Below are positions 24,019-35,898 of a DNA stretch of 64,000 bases, one piece after another. Within the stretch, counting starts at the first letter, position 1. The number at the start of each line of letters is the position of its first letter. The DNA lies in the NCBI GenBank assembly GCA_000469685.2, contig LS997564.1, positions 25,850,459-25,914,458 of the forward strand, given 5' to 3'. Made by a program: the position numbers and the translations under genes. The notes under the pieces were generated by a model. It searched no databases. It had not been told where the DNA came from and saw only the letters and a list, made by a program, of their open reading frames with translations. The DNA comes from Haemonchus contortus (lineage: Eukaryota; Nematoda; Chromadorea; Rhabditida; Trichostrongylidae).

Positions 24019-27000
24019 TCAGCGAAATAAATAAAATAAATGTACTTGTAAGCTATTTGAGAGATCCTGTGCGACGTCGGATTGCCTGGTTTTGTTCGGA
24101 TTGACTGTCTCATCCAAGCGTGCTTCCAAAAATGTCGAAAGACTATAGAAGTGGTAATGTTGCAGAATAATCAGACTGAGACCGACAAGCACTGCCAGAA
24201 GCCCTGAAATACACAACCATGAAGTGAGACGGCTCAGTTGACTGCACTTCCAATCCCTTGTAGTGATTCCTAGTGGGCACTATTCCTCTTTCTCCCAGCA
24301 GATCACTTGCTCAGTTGGCTTTCGCCTATAACCTATCGCCTTCCTGCCTTCTACTAACTTCAATCGTCCCAGTTTTCCATCCATCTACACCAGGAGCAAC
24401 TACCATTCCATTGCCAGGGCCTTCGACATATTGTACTTTTTATTTAATGAAATCAAGACCAGAATACAGGCGCTCTTCCTCTGGCAAACCTTAAAATTCA
24501 TTTTCCAGTCTCAATGGGAGCCCCCTTCCAGTTTCGCGTTTGGAAGCCAGGTTTTTGAAATGATTTTAAAAATTACACCATAAATCATAACGAAATGGCT
24601 GAATCTGGTGCAAAGTTGGGCAGATTGATGAAGAGTCTTTTCAAGGTGCATGCCAATGAACTTTTTTTGTTTGCTGCAAGATTAAAAGCGTGTCACAAAC
24701 GAAAACGCCAGATAGAAAAACGACAATTCATCAATTTAGCTGAAAGCATATGTTTAGCCTTTTTTGTCAAACGTTGCCATTGTTGCAAAAGAAAAGTTTT
24801 CAGAAATTTTTGTTGTATTTCTGATTCATTCCTTGATGTACGGGGAACCCTTTAAAGAGTGAATGCCACGTGAACTGCTCGTGCTGCCCCTCCCATAGGT
24901 TACCCTTCAGTCATACCATTTAGAAGAAACAAAAATGCGAAAACATTTTGAACGAAGATGGCGAGACAGAACAAAATGGTGGTACCCACTCAATTCTGTC
25001 TCCCTTCCTGGTTGGGTAGTTGTAAAACGGACATTACTTATGTGAGAGGGAATACTGAAAGGGAATCTATTCAAATAGTGTGGTCATATATAAGGAATTC
25101 ACCCCAATCCTGCTTTTAGCCTCTCACAAAAACTTGATTGGGTTACAGGGCGGAAAATTATACGGATTAGAGTCTTTTGGTTGGTCGATTTCGTTATTGG
25201 ATCCGCCTCGCGTTCGACTCCCATTCAGAATCGCGGCGCTACAATGCAATGACTTTGAGAAGGGGCGATCGTCCCCTCAAGCAAGTACTCTACCAAGGAC
25301 AGCATAGAATTGTAACTTTTGGTAAAAGCGCCGAATGCAAGCGAAAAGATGTAATGCTTTCAGCTCAAAAACCCCTGAGTAATGGTATAGATACGTATTT
25401 GTCTCGATTTTTATGCTAAAGATTGTTTTTATCCCAGATTTCATGATGAAATCACTTACCCACGGCAAAAACGCAGTAGAAGGCCCATTGGAAACTCATT
25501 TTCATGACGATACGGTTCCCTTGTGTTCCGACGAATCCGATTTGTAATTCACAAGGAGACATGATCAGATAGAGCAGACAGGCGAACAGTGCTGATAATC
25601 CTGTGGCAAGCATCGCCTGAATGGCATATTCTGAGCAAAGTCAGAAAGAAGCACCTGAACCGAAACTTACCAAACCGAAATGATGTGGAACTAGTAGGAC
25701 GAATACGACGGCAAGCGCCCAGCATGATAGCGCAAAACTGAAAGTTTGGAATGATTACTTGCACAAGGAAGTTTCTTCCTGTTCCTATATGGATTGAGTA
25801 GTTTGGGAAGGAAAAGATGAACGTGTTCGAATTCTGGTAGGTAAGGGATAAAAGCGAAAAGGTTTCCAGCATTGACCAGCATTTTTTCTTTTGGAAGTGC
25901 CCCACAATCGGATTCTATTAAGAATGTAGGGCGTTACGAATACTCATGTGCTCTATGTAATGAATTGAAGTGGCGAGCCAACGGACAGGTCAGTGCTTTC
26001 ATTATCCCAGACAGGCCGGGTGAGGGAAACAGTTGGCCCTACCAACATCGACATGGGGTTCGATAACCGGTCCATGAGTGTCTGATGGAAAGCCACTTGC
26101 TCCCTAACCACCTCAACCCTCTGTAAGGTGGGTCTGTATGTTGAAGAAAAGAAAAGAAGGGTTTGCAATGAATTGTTATTCGAGGGATTCCAAAAAACGT
26201 GATCCTTCCATTGTAGAAGACGCTTGTCGATCGACGTCTTCTAGAGGACGGACATAACTGAGCATGGGGAAGTGCAGAAGGAGATGCATGGATAAGGGGA
26301 AGTAGTAAAAAGAACTAGGGGCTGATTTGACGAGGTCCCTTTCCGCTTTCGAGTGCTCAACGTTTTACGAATTAGAAACCATCAAGAAGTCAAGAACGTA
26401 GGAGTCTTTTTGATTAGATACATGGGAAATGCTTTCTCTGCGGAAATACTGAAAAAGTGATTCTACGAAAGCCTCTGAACCGTCCATTTAAGTACGTTGG
26501 AACGAATTTCGGTTCAGTTGCGGTTATTAAGTAAAGGTTTTTCGAATTGCGGTCACGAATAAGAAGTGAAGAGGTTCGCTCATGAAAAGGAAGCTCATTA
26601 AAGGATGGTTGCAAGATGAAATATTGGCAAAATGGTTGGTTAAGACAACAAAGTTCAAGAGCGGTTATGAAAGCGAGAACGGCTTAGGAGGATAAAATGG
26701 TAATGGGAGAACAAAAAGTAATAGCCTGGCCACTTGACGATGTTAAAGGGGGTTAGACCCACTTCTATCTATAGGTCCGACCGATTTTATAAGCTCAGCC
26801 TATAACTTACGACGCAAGACTTGAGGACCCAAGTAATTCTCAGGTGAAGCAAGTGGCCGAGCAAGTCTCGTTAAGAAAAATAGGAAAGCCAATTACCTGA
26901 TGGCGGCAGATGTGTAGTGACCAGCCGTCCGGTAATGCCGTCCCCAATCGAACGCATCCTGATTGAGGGAAAAGTATTCGAGTATACTTAGAATGGGATA

Positions 27001-28103
27001 CGGTAGGCCGCGTCGGTAGGCCGATCGTAATTCTTCCGTCATAGAGGAAACTGCAAATAATACAAAGATCAGAGGCTGGAGGATTCCAACGATTCGCTTA
27101 TGTTTGGTCAGTGTCGCATGGGGGCGAATGAAAAGTAAATTGTCCTGGCCTAAAGAGCAGAAGTCGACGGAAACAGTAACTTCAGGAGCAGCTATGAGCC
27201 TATTCGAAAAACGGCGTTAAAAACAATGCCTAGAAATCTCCGATGGTGTAAGCCATGCATGCGCCTCACAATCAAAACTTTAGTTTATTGTTAAGGTGTG
27301 AATGACGTAGCTTAGGTGACCTTAGAAGAGCAAAAGATGGATTTGTTCAGGCTAGGTTTGATCCAGAACTGATGCAAGCGATGATTTCTCACTCCATATT
27401 AAGAGGAAAGTCACGAACCTCCAGAGATATCGAAGTTTTCATTGTAGTAAACTCGACTCATATCTATTCGAGATCCATGCTGATCAGGCTGCACCATTTC
27501 TTCAACTGAAACCGATTTTTTGAGCCTTTTGGAAAGGGTCTGTCTGTTGACGAAAGTTCAAAATGTTTTGCAGAAATCGTACATCGTAAAGTGATGTTGA
27601 TGCTTTTAAGACCAACGTTCACACCCACACGTGCTCGCATTCGTTCGTTCACGTGGGACCTGAATAGTTGGGATTAGGGTACATCCAAAAAACTGCAAAC
27701 CTACCAATTTCCACGAACCTAAGTTGAGAGAGAATTCTTGCTGAACCTCCGGCCCATCCCGGAAGACATAATGAGGCTAAATTTCATTTTATACAGCCAT
27801 ATTGGTGATTTGCCTGGTTAGAGAACGTACCTGCCAGGACTGCTCCCGTGAGGGTGACAACAGTAATAATAATCAGGGTGATAATGCGCTTTTCTCGAAC
27901 TCCAGGAAGAATTACCAGAAATGCCAGATATGGTATTACAAAAATGGCAGAGACCTAAATGTAAAAGCTTCCTTGGTTTGCTTGGACAACTAAATTGTCG
28001 TTAGCAACTCACAAGGACTGCCTGAACATTGATGTCTGGCATTTCGGCGGTGGCATAGTCGGATGGTTCGGAGAAGCCGCCAAACCAGCTCGTCCACATC
28101 GGT
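24019..28103 (-). CDS. doxa-1: Dual oxidase maturation factor (DUOXA family), 9 exons
   Basis: Multi-pass ER/plasma-membrane protein that lets a dual oxidase mature, leave the ER and make hydrogen peroxide; in nematodes the partner is the cuticle cross-linking enzyme BLI-3. Exons in transcript order: 28103-28013, 27954-27831, 27776-27701, 27659-27583, 27505-27419, 27050-26897, 25737-25671, 25616-25460, 24203-24019. Phases agree throughout and the coding sum is 1014 nt (337 aa plus TGA), the usual DUOXA length. Family signatures: FGGFSEPSDY then TM1 with FLVILPGVREKR (30-52); TM2 (53-70); the loop motif INITL with sequon N117-I-T; VYYNENF (140-146); RRGLPYPILSILEYF (163-177); HYRTAGHYTSAA (189-200); three further membrane segments (203-218, 225-243, 266-290). 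The ATG at 28099 lies 4 bases after a CTTTCAG acceptor, suggesting trans-splicing. Less certain: exact C-terminus (a weak donor lies before the stop) and the donor choice at 27700. Confidence 0.92.
24204..25459 (-). other. doxa-1 last intron, with SINE fragment
   Basis: Donor GTAAGT after FYCVFAV, acceptor GTATTTCAG before the last exon (LLAVLVGLSLIIL). It contains a decayed SINE piece at 25177-25262 and small open frames (24273-24494, 24595-24855, both +) with no recognisable content. Confidence 0.7.
25177..25262 (-). repeat. SINE fragment in doxa-1 last intron
   Basis: cgcgttcgactcccattcag then aatcgcggcgctacaatgca: the 3' third of the family, reverse orientation. Confidence 0.45.
25738..26896 (-). 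other. doxa-1 intron 6 (1.2 kb), with SINE
   Basis: Donor GTAATT after the HYTSAAI block, acceptor CTTTCAG before SFALSCWALAVVF. A degenerate SINE lies at 25936-26117. Nothing else recognised. Confidence 0.7.
25936..26117 (-). repeat. SINE, degenerate, in doxa-1 intron 6
   Basis: Retains ggtcagtgctttcattatcc, cagacaggccggg and a head remnant ccacttgctccctaaccacc. Confidence 0.5.
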
Positions 28104-28110
28104 CTGAAAG
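28104..28110 (-). promoter_or_regulatory. Putative spliced-leader acceptor of doxa-1
   Basis: On the minus strand CTTTCAG is followed by ACCG and then the ATG. A four-base leader is too short for an ordinary 5' UTR but typical of nematode SL trans-splicing. A 5' UTR intron is the alternative. Confidence 0.55.
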
Positions 28111-31100
28111 ACATACCCACTTCAGAAGAACGACAGCGATGTTCTGGCACAAGAAGACGTCGCGATGAGCTGGGAGCCGCCCATTATTGAAATTTCAACG
28201 CAATGACACATCCAATAAGGAAACAATATTGACGAAGAATTCAAAATGAATGCATTATTATAGTTAAGTCAGATTGGAACGGAGTAGGAGGAATGACACG
28301 TCCATGGGTGGTGGTGACGTGGGTGCCGTTTTACAAGCGTCGGCAGTAGGTTTATGTCCTAGTTCGGTTGAATATTTATTCAAGAAATACGAGAGTAGAG
28401 AGACAGAGGTAAGCACCTTGTAGGAGAGGAGAACGAGACCAACAAAGATACCGGTACAACGAGACTGATAGGTAAACAGTTGCCCCTTTGTCATGTGGCG
28501 ACGTTTGCTCGATAGAGTAGGGTTCTTTGGTATGGCGGAGCAGTGAACAGCGCCGAAGAAAAGTCGTCTCCTACGTCATACAACTGGGAAAGTACCCGAA
28601 ACAACGTGAACACCCACATGTTACGCGACCAACGGTCGAAGATCGCCCACTTTTTTTGTCGACCCAACACCTTCGCCATCATCCAGTGGGCGCCCTACCC
28701 CCGTAATCGGTCTACAGAATCTCTGATGTCTCGCAAGGTGCGAAGTCGTTTGTCTAGGTTGTCATTTTGTCACGCACATCCTTCCATTTCCGTGGGAACC
28801 TGTTCATTGAAGTCGCAACTGCGGATTTTCTAAAACTCTACCGTAGTAGTTAACTACCCATGAGAGCGGGGGGACACTTTTCAAAGTCTTCCCAACCTTC
28901 TCGTTGGTCAGAGGTCTAATATTTAACTGCCACTTGCCGCTACATTGCACCGGGAAAACAGGATGAAAGCAGTAAATCAGCAAACATTTACTTGGTACGT
29001 GACGAATCAGGGGAATAGAGTGGGCGATATTCGAAGGTGTGGGGAATGAACTATGATAAGGAACAACAGACGAAGTCAAGCTCGGGAGTTGTTTACAGGA
29101 ATGTGGAGTGCACGATAATTTCGAAAGGTCTCAAAGGGTGATGATTGGAATGTGCTTGGCGCCCACCTTAGTCGCCTAAGTTTCATCAAGATAACGAGGT
29201 TCCAAGGCCAGCTAGTGCTTCGATATGTTACGGGAAGGGCAAGACACCCGAAGGAATGTGCCGCTACACGATGACGCAAACAGCTGTGAGGAAATGGTTT
29301 GGGTCGTCGAGTTAAAACGTTTTGACAGCGACTTCTCTCTAAGCCCCCCTAAAACGCCAACTGTAGAAGGCCAGTGGGTGATGGAGATAGTGGAACTGCG
29401 CTCCTGGGAGGCAAATTTCCTTTGACAAATCAACTGACGAGAAACAATAACAGTTTGAAGAATCGAGATTGCCACTCACCTTACGAAAGAGGAATGCTTA
29501 ACGTGGAAAAGCTCTTCAAAACGTGGGAACGGGTTCCTCTCGTTGAAAGTTCATTCTCATAACAATTGAGGAAAGAGAGTGTTGGCCTGGCGGCGTTGGT
29601 GATTGCTATCGAAGAAGAATACCAGTACTATTATTATGGCAAAACTTCATGGGATGCCCACCATTGAGTTACGACGTTCATAGATTTGTACTGTAGACTA
29701 CCATAGATTAATAAATCTGAACGAAAAAAAAAAAGCGAAAGCATGAACAATTCACGGGGTGGTTAGTCATTAGAGCTCTAGGAGTGAAGCTCCCAATTGA
29801 ACGGTGGGGAAGACATACAAAACCCTACTCTACCGTGGAGCAAGAGAGAGTACTGAGAGAGTTACTAAAGAATGAAGATAAGCAACGTTCCGCTGGCTAT
29901 TCCGGCACTTAAAAAGGTAACCGATAGTGAAAAGCATTACTTGAGTTAACTAGGTCAACTGCCTGAGTCACATTGTAAACAGTAAACAAGTCCCTTGCAA
30001 ACCTCCCAGACTCTCGAAATGGGTGCTAGGAACGATGCAAAACAGCGATCCCACCCAATTCCGGTGTTGTTTATTACTGATAACAGTAACTATGACTGTA
30101 TAATAAAGTGGGTGGTATGTTTGACGAGACTCGGGATCGTCACATTCCTCCCCCATAAACAAGCGGATACATCACCGAAAAGGAATTCATATAGACAAGG
30201 AAAAACAATCCATTACATAGATGAAATGAAAGTGTGGGAAAGACTTGCGATTGACTTGGGTAAGATCCTCGAAGGGGACACAACGCGACGTTGCAATGTC
30301 ACGACGAATGAGTTTGCGGGTCTTACGATGATGGTATTCCGTTAGATATGCCCGGCATAGCTGTCGCCGATGATCAAAAAGATATTACACAGTTATTCTG
30401 ACCTCTACAAGATGAGATCAGGGGAGCCGGTTTTTGAGCGGTATCGTCATATCAGCGAAATCCCCAGATTCGAACCGAAAAACGTGTCGGAAGGCATGTT
30501 ATTAAACCATTCAAGCCCGTGGTCTCGCTTGTTCGTCTAGGCACAGTGTCCCAAACCAACTTCAGAGGGCCACAATGATCAAACCACTGGTTCGGTAGCA
30601 GTTCCCTAAATGGGGTGGGTTGTCAGCTTCGGTGGGATTACCTTTGCTAGCCACCGCAGTCCATCCAGGAGTTTATTTACTGGAGTATCCCCTAAAAGTA
30701 TCTCTACGGCAGAGCTTTTTAGAGTTCCTTCCGGTCACTCGAATTGAAAAGAGAAAAGGAAAGACTGAGAAGATGACAACGGTGATGGCAACGATCATCA
30801 GAATGACATGGAAAACATTGCGTCTAAGGTGGAAATATGATGTCTTGCGTGCGGACAACACCCTTCACACCGTTCCAATAAAGTTTTATTTATTGCTCTC
30901 GTGAAAGGTTTATAGTATAGTCAACCTATGCGAATCGCCCCCTCCTGTCCCCCTCCCTTCCGCCTTACAAAACTGTAAACAAGACTATTTGGTTTTTCTC
31001 GGAGCCGAGTAGGTGGCGAACGGGTGGTCTAAGCGGTTAAGTTAGGACCTTTGGAAGAGGAATCGAGATCCGTTCAACAAATTCGAGCCATAAAGATTGG

Positions 31101-32815
31101 AATTCATAGAGCGACGTCCTTTTCTCTATCCCTCCCCCTTTGTGACCAGAATTATAGAAGCGAAAAGACCGGATCGTATTTTGGTTAGGAAGTAGAAAAA
31201 ACAGTAGATCTCGTGAGAAATAAAGTTATCATAAGATCACATAATCATGTTAGACCTTGCTTCCACCTCAAGAAAACTCAGTCTTTACTAAAACAAAGTA
31301 ATAAAGCTCCTTTTATTCGCTATTCAGTAGGCTTTTAATCAGGAAGAATGTTGGTCTGGACGTTTTTAGCTCATTCAATGAAATATTTTCTCTTCGGAAC
31401 GAAAGTTTCTTCGCCCAAGGCAGTGGAAATAGGGGGCATTTGTTGTTGTTGTTGTTGTTGTTCTTGCAGCTTCCGATTCACAATATTCTTAGCCTTACAT
31501 GTCCCCACATACAAAAAAATCAGAGCAGTGCTCAGATCTGTTAGAAAAAGACGCCAGGACACCAAAGACGGAGATGGGGTAGTGCTAAATGACGTCATTA
31601 CCATTTTTAGCGTATAAGCGCTCGTGGAATGAGATCCTATACCCATACCAGCCCAGGACAGTCAAGACTCCCATTCTTTCGGAATGTGCATTCACCACAT
31701 TTAGAAGAAGTAGTGCATTCATTACAAGAAGCAAAAATGGTCTCATTTCTGAAAGTCCGACTAATGGGTAGTCTTGAGGGTGACGTCCTGTTGTGGCTTC
31801 TCACAATGAACCGAGTGAATGCGAGGAATTATTAGAAATCTACGAGCTTCTTTGTAATGGGGTTGACCGTAAGGAACTAAACAAAACGGAGGTAAAGGTG
31901 TTCCGCTACGGTTTTCTTAAAGATTCCAATGGTGCGAATATCTGTCATCTCTATAGATGTAAGTAGCCGATTGACAGGTAGATGAATCAAAACTAGAGCG
32001 GTTCTCAACTCTATTTTACTACTTCTTCAGAAATATGAAAATGAAGCACCAAGGGCTGTCCTCGGTAGAAAACAAGGGCGTTATAAAAAGTAAACAGTCA
32101 CCATGGTCTGCGGAGCTGATCTTTTGATATTCCCCTCCTCCGTTCTTCTGAACTTATGCACTTATAGCCTTTTGAGGTTCCCGACCCTCTCGTCACGACA
32201 CCAGTAAAGTGCTGCACCAGTACTTTTGAAAAAGTCGGTCCGAGTTGCGAAAGATTCTCTTGACGCAATTTGATCAAGGGCGTGTACCGGCTCGATCTTT
32301 ATGTGCCAAATATAGACATCAGAAACGTCATTTAAATGGTCTTTAGACATTAAAACTAGTTTGTACTATTTACCGGTAGACTTGGGACTGACGTTTTCAT
32401 TCAAAATAATCCATTGGACCATAAAGTTAATAATTTACCATTCTCAACCATTTTGAAACCTTTTTGAATGCAAATGCTATAATCTCAATGGAATGCTTTG
32501 CAAGTAGCGATATAGACCGGCTGAGGGGACCGTCTAAAGAAAAAAGGCAGGCTTCAGGAAGGAAAGTGCTACTCTGACAGAATACTCGACCAATATACAT
32601 ACATAGGGCCACATACAACAATAACTACACTGCAAAACCAGAGCTTTTCCAATGATCATTATGGTCACCGTAATCGCCCAAACAGCCACATTATCCTTAC
32701 TATGATATTATCCTTTGGAACGTTCATTTACTCTAGAGGAGAGCAACAGTTTCACAAAAAATTTCAATGATTTCTAGAAGAGTGCTTCATTCAAGTATGA
32801 AGAGATTCAGAAGGC
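28111..32815. other. doxa-1 upstream and gene-poor DNA
   Basis: No firm gene. Minor items: a minus-strand hydrophobic frame at 30673-30861 (FHVILMIVAITVVIFSVF) that could be a membrane exon, a TTG-repeat near 31441, and a tRNA-like stretch near 31020 that does not fold convincingly. Confidence 0.3.
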
Positions 32816-33125
32816 TTGGGCTCAGTGGTGTAGTGGAAAGAGTCGCACTATTCTACATGAGTGGTCCGTAATCACTTCACGGGTTGATATCCTCCCAGGC
32901 AAACACACGACTCGCCCCGTTCAGTCGATTGGTACCTGGGAGAATGGAAACTCTGACTTCTACATCCACCGGCTGACCACCGAGGGTCATTGCATAGGCC
33001 ACACAGGCAACCAACATGAAACTACGATTCTGAATGGAAGTCAAATGCATAGCGTATGCAGAATGGGACTGATTCGAGTGGGAAACACTTCATCTTCTAG
33101 ACATCCACCTTCTTCTAAGGTGCCA
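32816..33125 (+). repeat. tRNA-derived SINE
   Basis: Head ggctcagtggtgtagtggaa, middle ggtacctgggagaatggaaa, ccaccggctgaccaccgagg, tail gattctgaatggaagtcaaa. Confidence 0.65.
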
Positions 33126-33219
33126 CGTTTGAGTGCCACTTAAAAGTCACATTAATCTATGAACGATGTTGATTTCTGATGCTTTGGTACTTTTTTTCAA
33201 TTTTTTTTCGGATGCTGCC

Positions 33220-33247
33220 CTTTGATATGTTTGCAAACATATCAAAG
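33220..33247. repeat. Perfect 28-bp palindrome
   Basis: ctttgatatgtttg followed by its exact reverse complement. No spacer. Confidence 0.85.
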
Positions 33248-34873
33248 AGCATATGGGAGGCATTTCAGAGAAGGCCACGTAGGCCAATCAGCTGTTACTA
33301 CAGCGGAACATATCAATGCAAGTATTAAATAGTGAAAGGGCGAAGACATTTCTTCCATGAAATGGATCCCCAAAGATGTATTTGTAAATGCATCCGAGTT
33401 TTTCAAGCAGTAAGATCAAAAAGACCGAGAAAGCAACAAAGAACAGTACAACAGAGGGCGTTTACCAAGAGTTACTCATGTCTACTGCCAACAGGTAATT
33501 ATGAATTCTGTAAAGTCATAATATACGATCAGACGAACGGTAACCGAAGATAGATGGCACGGAAACTACTCAAAAGGTCGAGAATGGGTGAAGTGAGAGT
33601 GGCTGAGCTGGACGCCTCGCCCTTCTCATCGCCATGAAGGTGAATCAAACGGGGCGACACCTCACTCCGTGTTAGCGATTTCCGATCACCAAATTGGAGT
33701 TACTTGACCCGACCTCGACGTGGGAAAGGGACAAGCAGGTTACGGAAGTTAGGGGAATTGATTGGCAATTTGTCGAAGTGAAGAGAATTCGAGGAATTCG
33801 GCGACAATTCATGTAGTCGCCGCTTACAGCATTCCCGACGATTCACAATAGACCATCCCGATCGGTAGTGTCGATTAATAGAACAGACACAAGGAGTGGC
33901 TCATAGTGTAAATGCCGTAGCTACATTGTCGTTGTCGTCGTCGTCGTCCTAGAAGGACACTCAACTAGTCGACTTTGAACATACGGAATGGACAGACAGG
34001 CAACTGCCCTTTTTACTGAACGAGCGAGGGTGAAAACCACCATTACGCAAAAGCCGGTATCTGCCAGCAGAAACATCCATCGCAACACGTTTTCTAAGGG
34101 GGTAATTTGTGTGACCACGATAGAAAGTGAAGCGTGGCCAGGCCAGTATCAGTCCGATCCGTGCGGTTTATGAAACTGGTTACCTTTAGTCTTAAGTTGC
34201 CAGAGGTTATTCATAGTCGGACACACAGACTTTGCACATTGGCCGAATACGATAAGTGAAAACAAGCTAGAAATCTCACTTGGAAACCCACAAGGTTGCC
34301 CTTGATGGGGCTAATTGAGGACCGTCAGAGAGTACGAGGAAATAAAAGTGCACGAACGTCATTTTGAGCGGTTTTAGATGGCCCATCTCCGTAGATGTTT
34401 AGCACTTAATGCAAATTGATTAATTAAATCAGTCCGAAAAACGTTGAATCAGATCCATTCGAACAACCGCGGTGAGGTTGCTACAAATTGAGAGGGTGGC
34501 TTGAAGCTTGGAGGTTGAATTTCAATGACTTTATAAATTCTTCTACACGCACTTAGCGTTCAAACTTCGCTATCAGTATGGAGCACTGAAACATGCCGAA
34601 AATGAAGCCCTGCATGAGAATGGGAATGGTGGAGACAGTTCGTAATGCCCCTTCAATTTTTGAATAGTCAATTTTGAATTATACATTAATAAGTAATATT
34701 TTTACAATTCCAATGGAATAGCATACAAGGAATCCAATCCCACTATTAAAAGAAGCGTCGATATAATAGAGGAGCAGTGGGTTCATGACCCTTATGCATC
34801 GTAGGTGGGCTTTCTGTAAGGGGCGGAGTCAGTGGAGTGAAAGTAAGGGTTTAAATCGTGTCTACGTCAACTG

Positions 34874-35323
34874 GTGGACGCACATTTATTACACCATCTG
34901 AGAGGAGTTAATGCTACGCATATGCTTAACCTTTTCTTGAACATCTTAGTTTTTTTGGGAATAGGAAAGAAATTGGTCACGAGCAGAGTGCTTCGGAGTT
35001 TCCGGATTAGTCGAGGTTTCAGATTACTAGAGAACATTCAACCTTCAACACTTTCCATCCCATTCAGCCTAATTTTACTTCTTTGCAAGGTTCAGAAAAC
35101 CTTAGGAAATTTCTCTTCTTTAACCACTTGGCTCACAAAACTTGCAATCAAGCCAGAGGGGAATTCTGGTCCAGGAAGACATTATAAGCTGAGCAGCCAA
35201 ATCTTCATGGTTACGCCCACATGGGTGCTTTTGGTTCGGGAATCTCTAAAGAAGTCAATGCTGAGTTCTAGTAATGATCGATGTTACCGACCGATTCAAT
35301 TAGCAGTACAAGTCATTGTATAG
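34874..35323 (+). CDS. Hypothetical 149-codon ORF
   Basis: One of the longer uninterrupted frames outside the firm genes. It is leucine-rich with hydrophobic stretches (LNLFLNILVFLGIG, LSIPFSLILLLC) but no recognisable family, no convincing splice context and an ordinary start. It could be chance or a repeat remnant. Confidence 0.12.
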   Translation: MDAHLLHHLRGVNATHMLNLFLNILVFLGIGKKLVTSRVLRSFRISRGFRLLENIQPSTLSIPFSLILLLCKVQKTLGNFSSLTTWLTKLAIKPEGNSGPGRHYKLSSQIFMVTPTWVLLVRESLKKSMLSSSNDRCYRPIQLAVQVIV

Positions 35324-35730
35324 GTCACATGCTCATTCAAAACTTTCCTACGTTTCCGGTCAGAAGTAGAGTGTAGGGGCGCATCTTAGGAATGGGATTT
35401 ATAAGCGCCACGCACTTGATCTTTCCACCTTAATCGTGAAGGGGACCATCAATAATTCATCTCACAATTCGGGTAGGCGAACTGACTAGGAAAGCTCAAG
35501 TAAAAAAGGGTACAAGCTAGATGGCATAAGTTAGATGGCTACTGGCCAATGTAACATGGCGACATTAAACACTTGTTTGAAACACCTGAACAAACGGTAT
35601 AACATGAAGGCGGTAGCAAAGAGCTACTTGGTGACTGGTATAGGGCTCAGATTAGAATCTCAGTGGACAGACTATTTGCGCAATCCCCGTTAAACTGGAT
35701 ATGATGCTTAGAAATGATGATCATTTCCAG

Positions 35731-35898
35731 AGATTACCAGCGAAACAACAACGAGCATCAAAGAGTTCAGGACAGTCTGTCTGCACGAAAATGAAGAGGC
35801 TCTTGGAGCTTCTGAGGAAGAGGACTCTGTGAAGACGAGAAAGAGAGTGTTGGAACGTATATGGACGCAGCCCGAACCTGACCGACCTCTCAACTTTT
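35731..35898 (+). CDS. Candidate internal exon, unknown acidic protein
   Basis: Bounded by catttccag and gtacgt, open throughout, 168 nt with one leftover base at the 3' end. It reads ITSETTTSIKEFRTVCLHEN, then an acidic stretch (EEEDSVKTRKRVLERIW) and QPEPDRPLNF. The composition looks coding. I could not place neighbouring exons or a family; frames after the donor (to 36017) also stay open. Confidence 0.35.

Larger units (their letters stand above)
33126..35730. other. No firm gene; palindrome and one ORF
   Basis: Contains the 28-bp palindrome, a short GTC repeat near 33930 and the 149-codon frame at 34874-35323. Confidence 0.3.

Noticed and set aside
31010..31085. tRNA-like stretch with ggtctaagcggttaag
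   Set aside because: Lacks a matching T-arm and acceptor stem by eye; at best a decayed tRNA-derived fragment.
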